DNA from: Scylla paramamosain
Lineage: Eukaryota > Arthropoda > Malacostraca > Decapoda > Portunidae
DNA length: 64,000 nt
NCBI RefSeq assembly: GCF_035594125.1
Contig: NC_087173.1
Location: 14,280,755 to 14,344,754 of the forward strand
Direction of reading: 5' to 3'
Position numbers and translations under genes: made by a program. The notes beneath the pieces were generated by a model. The model saw nothing but the letters and a program-made list of their open reading frames with translations, had not been told where the DNA came from and made no database searches. This document shows positions 1 to 14,069 of this stretch, piece after piece (positions within the stretch are counted from its first letter, which is position 1; each line of letters opens with the position of its first letter).

Positions 1-1524
1 TCCTTATCATTATTGCCATCATCATCATCCCCATCAGTACTGGCAACTACTTCGTACTATTCCATCCTCACTTCTCGGTCTTTGCAAACCCTTGACATGA
101 AGCAGCTGATTCGTTCATATATTGATTTTTGTTCGATTAATGATCATGAAATTCCCTGCCGTTTTTTCACCACGTCTCTGGAATATTTTCACACAGGAAG
201 AAAGTGAAGTTTGCCACACTGTTTGACTCATTCCTGAGGTGTAGGATTAATAGATAAATCTGAAAAATAATTAACATTGTTCATGATATAGAAAATCAAT
301 GTCTTTCATCCCCTTCAAAGTCACGTAGAAATGAAAGCATCTGTTATTCGAAATATCAAAGGAACCTGAAATTAAAATCAACTTTGACTGAGAATGAAAA
401 AAAAAAAGTGATATAAAGAAAAAAAAAACTTTCTCTTCCCATATTGTAACTCAAGAATGAATGAAAATATCCATTAATACTCTTATTGAAATGGTATAGG
501 ATATGAGTTTCCCCTTTTCCTTCTGTTTTTTTCCCTCTCTTCCAGCACTTCCATGGTGCCGGAATAAAAGTACCTTATTTGGCTTAGCACAAAAATAGCG
601 TCTAAAAAGTTATAGGTATTAAAGAAGAAAATTTGTCTAGCAGTGAAAGGGTTAAATTTTTTTTTTTTAATGTCCACAATCTGTCATGTTTCTGTATCTT
701 ATTTTATTTATTTATTTTTTTTTTTTCTTCTTTTGTCTTGCTCTGTCTTGAGGTGCGATTTCACCTGTGTCCTGATCTTCTCTTGCACATTTTGTCATTG
801 GATGCGCGGCGGAGACTTTCACAATTCGAATGACGTCAATTGACTTTTTTTTATTATTATTATTGTGTTATGAATGTTGTTATGTTTTGCTTTGTGTTGG
901 TATTTTTTATTTTATTTTCTTGCTGTCATTATTGTTTTCCTTTATTTGTCGTAATTTGTGTCTGTATTTCCTTTAATTTTCTTTTATTTCGATTACCTTA
1001 CTCGTGGTCGTGATTTTTTTTTCTTTCCTTTTATTTATTTTCCCTTCCAATGTTGTTTCCATTTGTATACATATCTATTCTGTTTTTCCTTGAATTTCTT
1101 TCCTCCAGATATGAATTTTTATCGTTTTTTTTCCTCTCTCTTTTTTTTTTTTTTTTTGTCCTTTTAATGGTGTTGTCATTGATATACACATTTATCTCCT
1201 TTATTTTCCACAATCTATTTTGTCTTTTTTTTCTAAAGTTGATATTTTCTCCTGCAGTTTATTTATTTATTTATTTATTTACTTATTTATTTATTTATTT
1301 ATTTATTTATTTGTGGGAGGGTTCATGTTAATATTTTCAGTTGCAATTTTTCATTTCCCTGTTCGCCTCGATGGGCTTCTATATATTTTTGAAAATTTAC
1401 TTTCCCATTTTTGGCTCGGAGTCCATCTTGCCTCGTCCAGGAAGCTTTAAGTACATTTATACCATGAATAAGATTTCCTGACCCTCCTTCCTTCCTTCCT
1501 CCATTCCTTCATTATCCTTCCTCC

Positions 1525-1526
<2 letters not shown>
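1..1526. other. AT-rich intergenic DNA, no gene seen
   Basis: I recognise no gene here. The stretch is AT-rich with many poly-T runs and a (TTTA)n-like tetranucleotide array at about 1257-1312. Short ORFs are low-complexity Phe/Leu/Tyr strings explained by base composition. Confidence 0.6.

Positions 1527-1612
<86 letters not shown>
1527..1612. repeat. (CT)n microsatellite
   Basis: An uninterrupted CT dinucleotide array of about 43 units. It is followed after a short linker by the first copy of a dispersed repeat that recurs near 13.2 kb, where a long (AT)n array sits at the same place. Confidence 0.95.
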
Positions 1613-1616
<4 letters not shown>

Positions 1617-1635
1617 TCGAGGGAGAGATAATTAC

Positions 1636-1990
1636 AGGGCATAACGCGAGTTTCTGCAAATACTGAAAGAAGTGAAAGAACGTGTAATTCTAAGTAGGAA
1701 ATGTTGTATACACATATGCATTGTAAGGCTTTGTTTACCCGTCAGTGGAGTTGAAAATGTACGGGACTCGCGGGTGTGCTCTGTGACATGACGGACACAC
1801 GGTTGCATTGTCGCAGCCTGGGAGGTGCCACTTGCTCAAATTACGAGCAGTTTAATCTTATTTTTTTGCAGGCTGTGGAATATTACAGTATCTTATAACA
1901 AGACAAACGACATTAAAAAGCTTGTAACTTACCGATAAGCATTACACAACAACATTATTGCGGTCATTAAAAATACTTCTGTAAAATGCG
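1636..1990. repeat. dispersed repeat, copy 1 (second copy at 13.19-13.62 kb)
   Basis: This block matches 13188-13622 over roughly 350 bases with scattered substitutions and small indels. Shared landmarks include TAACGCGAGTTTCTG near the start, a TTGCATTGTCGCAGCCT segment, and GCAGGCTGTGGA near the end. An internal stretch of about 35 bases (TAATTCTAAGT...TATACACATATG) also resembles the subterminal part of the mariner-like element at 28.2 kb. It is therefore probably a non-autonomous or decayed DNA transposon, but I could not define its ends. Confidence 0.6.
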
Positions 1991-2007
1991 ACTGCACACT
2001 ATACGTA

Positions 2008-2010
<3 letters not shown>

Positions 2011-2087
<77 letters not shown>
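2011..2087. repeat. (CT)n microsatellite
   Basis: A pure CT array directly after copy 1 of the dispersed repeat, so that repeat is flanked by CT arrays on both sides. Confidence 0.95.
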
Positions 2088-2091
<4 letters not shown>

Positions 2092-3568
2092 TAATAAAAA
2101 TAACCTCTGCAGTGAAGTAATCAAGATAAGTAATAATAATAAATAATAAATTCAGCAAGTTCAGCTAACCAACAGGGAAGCAGGAGCCAATGTTTATCCT
2201 GAATTTCCAGATGGATTTCTCTTACGATATTCATGAACACAGGAATAGGCCAATGCTCACCAGTGAAATACATCTCGATTTCTGGAAAGCCCCTGACGAG
2301 GACCCTCATGCGAGACTCCTAGACAAACTACACTCAGCGTAAATACATCATTCATATGCCAGGATCAGGAGGTGGCTGGGAAAAGACGATGGTCTGTACT
2401 GAATGGCTGAATCTCGCTGTAATTATGTCATTTGTCGTGAACCTGAGGATTAACCCGTAGTGGTGAACGTCTGAGGTGTTCATCAGACTGTTTCACAGAC
2501 TACAGAGCTGATAAGTTTGTTTCACATCCATGTTATTTATTTATTTATTTATTTTATTTATTTTCTGTATAAAGATGCAGAATCCTCGCTAAATTTTAGA
2601 AGAAGGAAAACGCCTTCAGAAATCTTTATACCTTCTGCTATAGCCTGTTAAAAATAGTAAACAAAAGATGCTGAAACGTTCAAGAACCCACTTACTCAAT
2701 GTTTATAGAAAATAAGAATTGCAACTGATAGATTACTGCTTTACTGACTTAGTGGAAGGAGAGAGGAGCACCAGGCAGTGTGGTCAGTCGTGAAACACCT
2801 TTCTAAGATTTCTCATTGATCGGAAATTGAGAAATAACACTCGACCTCGATATGATAAACTGATACACTTGAAAAAAAAAAAAAAAGATAAAAGAAAATC
2901 CATCCAACACAGCAGCACGCACTGTGATCCCTGACAATGGCGGGCAGAGTAAAAAGGAGACTGGCCTCATCGTTACCAGCGACGCGAAATGGCCACATGA
3001 TTGCGCATCTCGGAACCACAAAGGTGACGCGATGCTTGGGTTCACATGGAGGAAATGTGAATCCAATACACGGCCAATCATTTTATCGCTACACAACCTG
3101 CAAGAGAGACTCCCCTCAATGCTCGGTTTTCCTGTGATGTCCAATACTACGGAAAAGATTTGTGATATCTGGAGAGAACACAGTTCCGTGCCACAAAACT
3201 AATCCCAACAACAAAACTCCATTAAAAGAACCAGGACTGCTCGCCGTGTATTCCCGAGAGGCTGCAGGACTGACTGTTTTGTGACGCCGCGCTTTTTGGC
3301 AAGTCTGGGCTCGGCGAAGCGGCGATCACTCCAACGTCTTTGAACTTTGGACTGTAATAATGACGAGAAACCAATACTTCGTCAGCAAAGCGAAGACGTG
3401 GCTGTATCTTGTATCCTTTCATAATAACACTAAGGCACAACTGAAGCTGTATTACGTATCTTTGTGCAGTAAAGGTGACAATGTCTGGAACCAATGTATG
3501 GGCCACAAATACACTTGTTCTTGTCATATTATTTCAAATTATTTCCTTCAGATATTGTGTTCTCTTCC

Positions 3569-3571
<3 letters not shown>
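2088..3571. other. non-coding DNA, no gene recognised
   Basis: A 92-codon open frame runs through 2924-3202 on the + strand, but I recognise no family in it and it has no other support. A phrase beginning GATGCAGAATCCTCGCTAAA near 2574 resembles the start of the 83-bp repeat unit found at 27.5, 58.2 and 60.6 kb. Confidence 0.4.
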
Positions 3572-3658
<87 letters not shown>

Positions 3659-3712
3659 CTCCTCCTCCTCCTCCTCCTCCTCCTCCTGCTCCTCGTCCTC
3701 GTCCTCGTCCTC
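3572..3712. repeat. compound microsatellite (CT)n-(CTC)n-(GTCCTC)n
   Basis: A CT array of about 40 units changes into a CTC trinucleotide array and then CGTCCT-like hexanucleotides. This is a typical compound microsatellite arising by stepwise mutation of one pyrimidine tract. Confidence 0.9.
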
Positions 3713-4194
3713 GTGCTGTAGGTGTTCCCAGTCCTGTCATTCCATGTTTTCTCTCTCCGCCTCGTGGTGGTCTCTGTTACATATGTATTTCCTCCTGCGA
3801 CCTTAAATCGCTCGTGTCTTCGAAGCTGAAGCTCTCGCCGTAATGGACCTTTTAGCCAATTAGTGAGCCTCTTAGTCAGTCAGCAGTTAGTCAGCAGATT
3901 AGCGAGTTTGCTCCTTGACTAAGTAATGAATACTTAACGATCATGTTGGCTGTCATGCGTATACTATATGCTGTCAAATTGTTCTTTGTCGATTCACTTA
4001 CAACTTTTATTCATAAAAAGTAGATAAAGTATAATTATATTATGTAAAGGTTTAGAAATATACTCCAATTTAAGCATTTCTCAGGCACCAAGTAACAAGT
4101 AAACATTAGTGAACTCGAACATTGCAAACATATTTTAGTAATAAATCGATTTCCTTCTTTGTCACTCACACTTGTAGATTATTATTACTATTTA

Positions 4195-4790
4195 TTTATA
4201 TATATTTTTTTTTGTTTCACTTAACCAATACGTTACCTCCGGTTGGGGAAGAGTTCTTCTTATATATTTTCGTAGTCATATTAGAAGTTATTACATTCTT
4301 AGCGGGTCTGAGATGCAAGTCTATGCTGCAGACATTAAATCAGTCTCATATCTTGCAAATGCATTCTTATCTGCCTTTGCTTCTTGGCCGATACATGACC
4401 TTGTGTTAGGGAAGAGTTCTACTTGTATATTTTCGCAGTCATGCTGGAAATCATTACATTCTTACCGAGTCTGAGATGCAAGTCTGCGCTGCGAACATTA
4501 AATCAATCTTCTTTCTTGTCACTCTCACTTTTACATCAATTCTTATCTACATTCGCCTCTTGACTAACACATCACCTCCTGCTGGTGAAGATTTGTACTT
4601 ACATTTTAACTTTAAACCAGTCTTCAACTTTGTCACTCACAGTCGTAAAGTCATTCCTGTCCACATTTCCCTTTTGACGAATACATAGCCTCGTGTTGGG
4701 GAAGAATTTTACTTGTAAATTTTCAGTTATGTGAAAACTCCTTACAATTTTAGCGAGTGTAAGCTACAAGTCTGTGATGCTGGCTGGAGA
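4195..4790. repeat. degenerate tandem repeat, about 3-4 units of 110-175 bp
   Basis: The phrase GTTGGGGAAGA and close variants recur at about 4242, 4405, 4581 and 4694. Each is followed by a TACTTGTA/TATATTTTCG segment and, in most units, TTACATTCTTA...GAGTCTGAGATGCAAGTCT. The units differ in length and are strongly diverged. I see no coding potential. Confidence 0.6.
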
Positions 4791-5751
4791 ATGTCGCTTC
4801 ATTCAGCTAGCCCTTCATTCTCGTCCCCTTCAATCCGGCAAGGCAGACCAGGGCTAGTTGGCACACTTTGTACATTCTCAGTGATGGAACAAAACTACAA
4901 AGAATATTTGTTTATTTATGCTTTTATTGAAAGATAAAAACATTCATCTTACTTTCCATGAATTAAAAAAAAAATTACAAACCAAAGCTCTGCATTACTT
5001 ATGTAATGAAGTACCAGCTGCCCACCAGCCAGCCTGGGCTTACCTTAACTTCACCACTGGAGTGAAAACTATAAAAAAATCTCCTGCCAGGGTAAACAAA
5101 CATAAAACATACAAATAACACTTTAATGGATATCAGAATAAATCAATACACAACTCGTGTAAACTCACAACCAAAAAAAAAAGAAAAAAAAGAAAGAAAT
5201 AACTAAATGAAACTTATACACCTCAAAATTTGCAGTTCACAGACACCACGGTAACCCTTGTTCACACGAACGCTTCTTTTCCCCTGCTGAGTGATGACAG
5301 GTGTCTCCCTCTTGTCACCACAAACTGATGGGGCTCAGGATGGCCACACACTACACCACTCCTCCAGTAGACAGGCACACACTGGTGAAGACGACTGCGT
5401 CCTTAAGCATTACCGTGAAACTCCTGCAACACACCCATGGTGCACTCTAATCATCCTCTCTTCCGCTCCTTACATTTCATTAACATCCAATACTTTGCCC
5501 AACAATATCTTCACAATGATATACACTATCACATACCTGCTATGCTGACAAAGCCACACAATCCACACCTAAAACAACACCTCAAGTGTCCGTGCTCCAC
5601 GCCAAAAACTCTCTCGTTCCAAAGCAAACACTTCCCATCAAACCCCACGCTAGGCAGCTGAACATCACGATGCGTCTAGCTCCGCCTGACTCCTCACACT
5701 TAGAAAAAAAAAAAATAATAATAATAATAATAAGTGCGCCAGCATGCCCCA
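4791..5751. other. non-coding DNA, no gene recognised
   Basis: Nothing recognisable apart from A-rich runs at about 5170-5200 and 5704-5730. The short open frames here match no family I know. Confidence 0.4.
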
Positions 5752-6139
5752 TATCAGAGGTAAGTTGACACACACTATGGGGTAAATTGGCACATTACAT
5801 GTAAATAGCAAATCAAATGTAGGTAATTGTAAGTTTAGATGCATGATATCTGTAAAGCTAATTTTCATGAAGATTAGGTTCAATCAACGGAAAAAAATAT
5901 ATATTTCCCTTACTGAGGAAAGTAAGTTCATTTCTATGTTAGAACCATCTCTAAAAATACAAGATGAAAATTTGTTCAGTAAGCCAATTCATACATGTAT
6001 CAACATACATGTATCACAAAAATATAAATCAAATATAAAATAAAAATGGACAGGTAATAAATAGACAAATGTTAATCATATATAGTTGGTAGTGTGGCAA
6101 TTTGCCCCATTGTCTTCGTGCCACCTTGCCCCATCCATA
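5752..6139. mobile_element. MITE-like element with about 38-bp imperfect terminal inverted repeats
   Basis: The left end reads AGGTAAGTTGACACACACTA followed by TGGGGTAAATTGGCACA. The reverse complement of the right end reads GGCAAGGTGGCACGAAGACA followed by ATGGGGCAAATTGCCACA. The two are clearly related, and each holds two spaced copies of a G-rich GG(T/C)AA motif. TA dinucleotides flank both outer ends. The interior of about 300 bp is AT-rich with no coding potential. TA duplications suggest a Tc1/mariner/pogo-type non-autonomous element, but the superfamily is inferred. Confidence 0.55.
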
Positions 6140-6369
6140 CCACTAATTGAAACAAACGATTTTCGTACAGATTTAAGAAATCTGTTAAGATCTGTTTCAA
6201 GAGTAAACAGTCCTTGAACCCTGAGACAGATCATGGCTAAAATAAATATCAGTCATCTGTAACTACATGCATGTGACAACAAACAATATCACTGAAAATT
6301 TACTCACCAGCACAAAAATTAAACTTTTCTCACTCCAATCAAATAATGCGACCTTCTAAGTTCTAACGT

Positions 6370-6540
6370 GGCTGCATGCTGCCAGCTTACCCCGGCCTCC
6401 CTTACTTGGTGCGCGGCTGCGGCGTCAGTGGTGCGGGCGTGTCGTCAGGGTATGGGTCGTCTTTCAAGGGATATACGAGAACGTGTGGGCGAGGCTGTAT
6501 CCTCCGCTGGCGTTATCTGCACTGCATTTTGACAGGGATT
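6370..6540. other. short GC/CpG-richer island
   Basis: Roughly 170 bases rich in CG dinucleotides (GTGCGCGGCTGCGGCGTCAG and neighbours) inside otherwise AT-rich DNA. It could be a promoter region or an exon of an unseen gene. The 75-codon frame that follows (from about 6564) starts with a hydrophobic stretch but is unrecognised and starts at a non-ATG codon. I infer nothing further. Confidence 0.25.
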
Positions 6541-7512
6541 AGAATGACACTGTGAAATGAGTCTTGTTTTATTTTTGTCTGGTGTTCCTTGTTGTTTTGT
6601 CGGCTTTCTTACTATTCAAGGAGAGGATTTCCTTGACCAACAGCGTGGGAGGCAGCACCATCATCACCCAGGTTTGGGATAATGGTGAAATTATGTGTTG
6701 TGATAGCACCGAGACAATTACTGACTTCAGCCATCCTGGTAGAATTTACTCAGCGCTGTTATCCTCTCCTAATACTGCCTTCCTCAAGTGAACGGTCATT
6801 AATTGTTGTTGTGTTCTCAGCTCCATGTTATATCACCGCCTGTTTGGCTCTGTTTGTTCAGTCACTTGGACGTGATGTGATATTTTCATTTCCATAACTA
6901 ATAACAACAGTATTGTCGTGAACATAAATGTAGTGTTTTTTTTTTTATTTAGTTTAGTTAATTACGTAAGGAATGTGAAGCATTCAGTTTTTCATATAAT
7001 TCTCTTTTTAAGAAAATAAATGCATAAACAAATAGTAGTATAATCTATAATCTGCTTGTTTTCAACACGTAGGGACATTTGCAAGTGTAAGCTGGAATAT
7101 CAGTATTTTCCCTTTTCATTTTTTTTTTTTTTCCGTTCTCTTTGCGTGGATAACAAATTGATCAGAGTTCATGATGGTCAGTAAGTGTCCGTTGCCATGA
7201 CGACCTGCAGGCCTGAGATGATCCCGGAAAGGTCAGTCACGTCATCCCGGAAGAAGGAAACAAAATGCGACAAATGAACAATATAAGTTTAGGAAAAAAA
7301 TTAAAAAAAATAAGTGGAATGATACAATTATTCAGAAAGGCGAAAATGGAAGCAGAAATCACGGAATAAAAAGCAAGCAAGTCGATGAGTGGACATGAGA
7401 TAATTAGAATTGACGCTGTAATATTTAACGTATGAATTGATCAAACAGAAAGCAATTTGAAGGAAAGTTGCTTGTAAACATGCTTGAGACTGGAAGTGCA
7501 AAAGTGGCACAG

Positions 7513-7515
<3 letters not shown>

Positions 7516-7579
<64 letters not shown>
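7516..7579. repeat. (AC)n microsatellite
   Basis: A pure AC array of about 31 units in non-coding DNA. Confidence 0.95.
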
Positions 7580-7580
<1 letters not shown>

Positions 7581-7732
7581 CAGTATTCGTGAAGGTTGAG
7601 TAAATTCGCGTTCCCGAAACTAGAGCCGCGAGGTGTTGACCCAGCGTGCCTCCCTCCCTTTCTCCTTCCCTTCCCTCTCACCTACTGCACCTTTCTGTCC
7701 GTTTCCTCCCTTTTCGTTACAATATTTCTTTT

Positions 7733-8080
7733 TTTTTTTTTTTATGAAGGAGGGGCACCAGCCAAGGACAACAAGATTATAATTAAAAAACGCCACTGAG
7801 GTGCCGGTCTCCGAGCAGTCAAAAAGTGGTCTTCAAAAATTAAAGGATAAGTGTCTTAAAATCTCCCGCTTGAAAATAGGAAGGAGGAAATACAGAAGTA
7901 GAAAGGGAGTTCCAGAGTTTACCGGAGAAAGGGATGAATGATAGAGAATACTGGTTAACTCTTGCATGCATTAGAGAGGTGGACGGCGAAGCCGTGGGAG
8001 GAGGGGAGGCATGCAGTTAGCACGATCAGAAGAGCAGTTAGCATAAAAATAGCGGTAGAAGATAGCAAGAGATACAACAT

Positions 8081-8153
<73 letters not shown>

Positions 8154-8411
8154 AGTTGCTATGACAAAAAACATCTGATTCCACTTTGTCTAAAAGAATC
8201 GTATATGTGTAACCCCCTATACATGTGAAGCATACTCTATACATAGGCGGATAAGGCCCCTGTACAGAGTGAGCTGCTGGTAAGGGGGTGGGGAGAAAAA
8301 ACTGGCAGAGACTGGCAGAACACCTAAGTTCATAGAACCTGTTTTAACTAGAGATGAGATGTGAAGTTTCCGTTCACTGCAATTCCTCAGTGCAGCGCAA
8401 CATGTTCTCAC
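7733..8411 (-). mobile_element. Jockey-like LINE, 3' fragment
   Basis: Read on the - strand, this matches the C-terminal end and 3' untranslated end of the Jockey-like family present in fuller form at 39.9 and 54.3 kb. The 3' end shows the family's terminal phrase (TTATGAAGGAGGGGCACCAG on the + strand). Fragments of the conserved FRRYFHANCSSDLANCMPP-type stretch and of SPPPYQQLTLYRGLIR are visible. A (GA)n array at about 8085-8152 interrupts it. It is severely 5'-truncated and non-functional. Confidence 0.75.
8085..8152. repeat. (GA)n microsatellite inside a LINE fragment
   Basis: A pure GA array lying inside the Jockey-like fragment, replacing part of the segment that other copies keep. Confidence 0.95.
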
Positions 8412-8497
8412 GTGTCACTCCGCACTTTCTTTTCATTCTTTTTTAAAATATTGATTATTATTTTTTTAATCTATCATTTATTTATTGTTATTCATTC

Positions 8498-9557
<1,060 letters not shown>

Positions 9558-10010
9558 TTGAGATTGAAAATGGTTCTATACGGCGAGAAATTCGATTACA
9601 GCAACGTGCAACACACTAAGGTACAAGAACGAGTGGCTCGGTGCCGGGCCGAAGCCGCCCGGTGGGGCCGGGAGCAGGCTCGGCGGTGGGCCGCCAAACG
9701 AAAAGCAGCACAGGGGCAGGGCGCCTCGCCCGTGCTGGAGCACCCTGTCCAGAGGGTTCCCATGGCCAAAGCACCATTGGCCAAAATTCCTATACCTGAG
9801 ATTAATGGCCAGTCTCCCACTGGCGAATATCATCTAGGCGAATATTACACTGGAGAATATTACGATGGAGAATCGCTCGTCGTTCAGTTCGTCATTGGCG
9901 AACTATACGGTGAGGAACCCTCCGCTGTCCACTTTATTGCGGGGCAGTTCGAAGAAGATGACTCCTTCGGACTGTTCCTGATGATGAAACAAACAGAACC
10001 CATTGGCTGA
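9558..10010 (+). CDS. unrecognised 150-codon ORF upstream of the minisatellite
   Basis: I do not recognise this protein. The N-terminal half is Arg/Ala-rich with an alpha-helical look (ARCRAEAARWGREQARRWAA) and is much more GC-rich than its surroundings. The C-terminal half is acidic and carries short Gly-Glu-Tyr phrases (GEYHLGEYYTGEYYDGE), that is, a small internal repeat. It starts at a non-ATG codon; an internal in-frame ATG (MVLYGEKF) is 12 bases further on. It ends 17 bases before the minisatellite, and its DNA shares TGGCCAA words with that array. It may be a transposon gag-like or ancient gene remnant, or a chance ORF. Confidence 0.35.
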   Translation: MRLKMVLYGEKFDYSNVQHTKVQERVARCRAEAARWGREQARRWAAKRKAAQGQGASPVLEHPVQRVPMAKAPLAKIPIPEINGQSPTGEYHLGEYYTGEYYDGESLVVQFVIGELYGEEPSAVHFIAGQFEEDDSFGLFLMMKQTEPIG

Positions 10011-10026
10011 GACAACTGACCTGACA

Positions 10027-11752
10027 TGACCTATCCTGGCCATATCTCCCCTGGCCAATCCTGACGATTCCTTGGCCAATCCTGATGGCGACCGAATCAC
10101 CATGGTCAAATCTCTCCTGGCCAATCTTGACGACGACTGAATCTCTAATGGACAATCCTGGCGACGGCCAAATCTTTCCTGGCCAACCCTGATGACGACT
10201 GTACCTCTCCTGGCCAATCCTAACGACGACCGAATCTCTAATGGACAACCCTGGCAACGGCCAAATCTCCCCTGGCCAATCCTGACGACGACCAAATTTC
10301 TAATGGACAACCCTGGCAACGGCCAAATCTCCCCTGGCCAATCCTGATGACAACTGAATCTCTAATGGACAACCCTGGCGATGGCCAAATCTCCCCTGGC
10401 CAATCCTGACGACGACTGAATATCTAATGGACAACCCTGGCAACAGCCAAATCTCCCCTGGCCAATCCTGACAACGACCGAATCTCTAATGGACAACCCT
10501 GGCGACGGCCAAATCTCCCCTGGCCAATCCTGACGACGACCGAATCTGTAATGGACAACCCTGGCAACGGCCAAATCTCCCCTGGCCAATCCTGACGACG
10601 ACCGAATCTGTAATGGACAACCCTGGCAACGGCCAAATCTCCCCTGGCCAATCCTGATGACAACTGAATCTCTAATGGACAACCCTGGCAACGGCCAAAT
10701 CTCCCCTGGCCAATCCTGATGACAACTGAATCTCTAATGGACAACCCTGGCGACGGCCAAATCTCCCCTGGCCAATCCTGACGACGACCGAATCTGTAAT
10801 GGACAATCCTGGCAACGGCCAAATCTTCCTTGGCCAATCCTGACGACGAACGAATCTGTAATGGACAACCCTGGCAACGGCCAAATCTCCCCTGGCCAAT
10901 CCTGATGACAACTGAATATCTAATGGACAACCCTGGCAACGGCCAAATCTACTGAATCTCTAATGGACAACCCTGGCGATGGCCAAATCTCCTCTGGCCA
11001 ATCCTGACGGCGACTGAATCTCTAATAGACAACCCTGGCCACTGCCAAATCTCCCCTGGCCAATCCTGACAACAACCGAATTTTTAATGGACAACCCTGG
11101 CAACGGCCAAATCTCCCCTGGCCAATCCTGATGACGACTGAATCTCTAATGGATAATCCTGGCGACGGCCAAATCTTCCCCTGGCCAATCCTGAAGACGA
11201 CTGAATATCTAATGGACAACCCTGGAAACGGCCAAATCTCCCCTGGCCAATCCTGATGACGACTGAATATCTAATGGACAACCCTGGCAACGGCCAAATC
11301 TCCCCTGGCCAATCCTGACGATGACCGAATTTTTAATGGACAACCCTGGCAATGGTCAAATCTCCCCTGGCCAATCCTGACGACGACTGAATCTCTAATG
11401 GACAATCCTGGCGACGGCCAAATCTCCCCTGGCCAATCCTGAGACGACTGAACCTTCCCTGGCCAATCCTGACGACGACTGAATCTCTAATGAACAATCT
11501 TGGCGACGGTGAAATCTCCCTTGGCCAATTCTGATGATGACTGAATCTCTAATGGACAACCCTGGTGATGGCCAAATCTCCCCTGGCCAATCCTGATGAC
11601 GACTGAATCTCTAATGGACAACCCTGACGACGGCCAAATCTCCCCTGGCCAATCTTGACAACGACTGAACCTCTCCTGGCCAATCCTGACGACGACCGAA
11701 TCTCCCCTGGCCAGTCCTGACTACGGCCGAATCTCCCCTGGCCAAATCTTCC
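10027..11752. repeat. 62-bp minisatellite (dimer of a 31-bp monomer), about 27 units
   Basis: The unit start CTAATGGAC recurs every 62 bases over most of the array, for example at 10238 and 10300. Each unit contains two related 31-bp halves: one starting CCCCTGGCCAATCCTGACGA, the other CTAATGGACAACCCTGGCAA. They are identical at about two thirds of positions. At both edges only the first type of half occurs, as expected if unequal exchange homogenised the centre. Variation is mostly transitions (GACGAC/GACAAC, CGAATC/TGAATC). No protein role is supported. Confidence 0.95.
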
Positions 11753-12258
11753 AATTCTTTCTTCTTATATCTCTTTTTCTGTTTACTATTTATTTATGTA
11801 TTTATTTATTTATTTGTTTATTTATTTGTCTATTCGTTTATACAGTAATCGTATATTAATAGTTTCGTAAAATAATTTTGCATAGTATTCGTATAATTTC
11901 GTGATGTATAGTAATGACATTAATTTTGAGCAGCAGTGTTCTTTAGTAATCGTAATTGTCAAGTGATTTTATGGCGTCTCTTTCAATCTCAGTATGTAAG
12001 CTACAAATAGAGGTATTCCACGTGCTGCATACAGTTTTTCAATACCTTGTTTTTATGTGTTATAATGACAAAAGTAAATCTGACCAACTCAATCGCTTGG
12101 CATCTTTCGTGGAATGTGATTACGCCATTGTGTTTCGCTTATTTTTTAATTTTTTTATTAAATTTTTTTCTTCAATTTGTCCATTTACATTTATATTGTA
12201 AATATAAAAGTAAATGCGCAAATAGGGAAGAAAAGCAGGAAGAGATAAAGACAGAAAA

Positions 12259-12262
<4 letters not shown>
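11753..12262. other. AT-rich spacer
   Basis: (TTTA)n-like runs at about 11790-11830, then AT-rich unique sequence with no recognised gene. Confidence 0.45.

Positions 12263-12341
<79 letters not shown>
12263..12341. repeat. (GA)n microsatellite
   Basis: A pure GA array of about 39 units. Confidence 0.95.
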
Positions 12342-12343
<2 letters not shown>

Positions 12344-12628
12344 AATCTGGCGAATGTGGACACCCAGTTATGTAGGGTAAGGATTTTTTTTTTATTTGCT
12401 ACAATTCCCTTTAGAGCACCATATTAAAAATATTATCATTTGCAAGAATAGAAATATGAGTACATCATGACCTAGTCCGATTGGTACTAGTCCTTTCAGG
12501 GAAGTTTAGCAAGCAAAATTAATAAAATGTCAATACAGCTTGTATGAGTAGTATGAGGCGGGAGGCTGTGTATCACACCCCTATAACCAACTATCTATCC
12601 TGAGTAATTACTGACGGCACGTGCCTGT

Positions 12629-13622
<994 letters not shown>

Positions 13623-13958
13623 GCATCATTTAAAGCGAGGGAGGACGGGGGAGCGAGTCTAAGCGACCTTGAAAACAGCTGTGTGATGATGCCAAGTAAC
13701 ATTTTTTTTATGAGTCTCTCTTCACCTTCACACTGAATGTGCTGCAGAATATGTGCATTATTGTTTAGTATGTAATGTTATTGTTATTTTTTTTTATTGT
13801 TGTTGAATGTATAGCATTTTATTATGGAAAATAGATGTTGAAATTTGACAATCAATAATATATGTTGCTCTTTGTAGCTTATTGTATTAACAAATAGTGT
13901 GCCATTCTATTGCCTACCTAGACGGCATGTTTCTGATACATACATATGTATATAAATG

Positions 13959-14020
<62 letters not shown>

Positions 14021-14069
14021 CGTATATGCATACATTCATTCATTTATTTATTTATTTATTATTTTTTTT
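13623..14069. other. spacer with an (AC)n microsatellite (13962-14013)
   Basis: Unique AT-rich sequence, then about 25 AC units, then a (TTTA)n run that abuts the 3' end of the next LINE fragment and probably derives from its tail. Confidence 0.6.

Noticed and set aside
2924..3202. 92-codon + strand ORF
   Set aside because: No recognisable family, no splice or composition support, and overlapping open frames on the other strand of similar length.
6564..6791. 75-codon ORF with a hydrophobic start, like a signal peptide
   Set aside because: It begins at a non-ATG codon, has no family resemblance, and hydrophobic starts are expected from T-rich DNA.
10027..11752. CRISPR-like array
   Set aside because: Units are contiguous with no unique spacers and the context is eukaryotic. 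It is a minisatellite.
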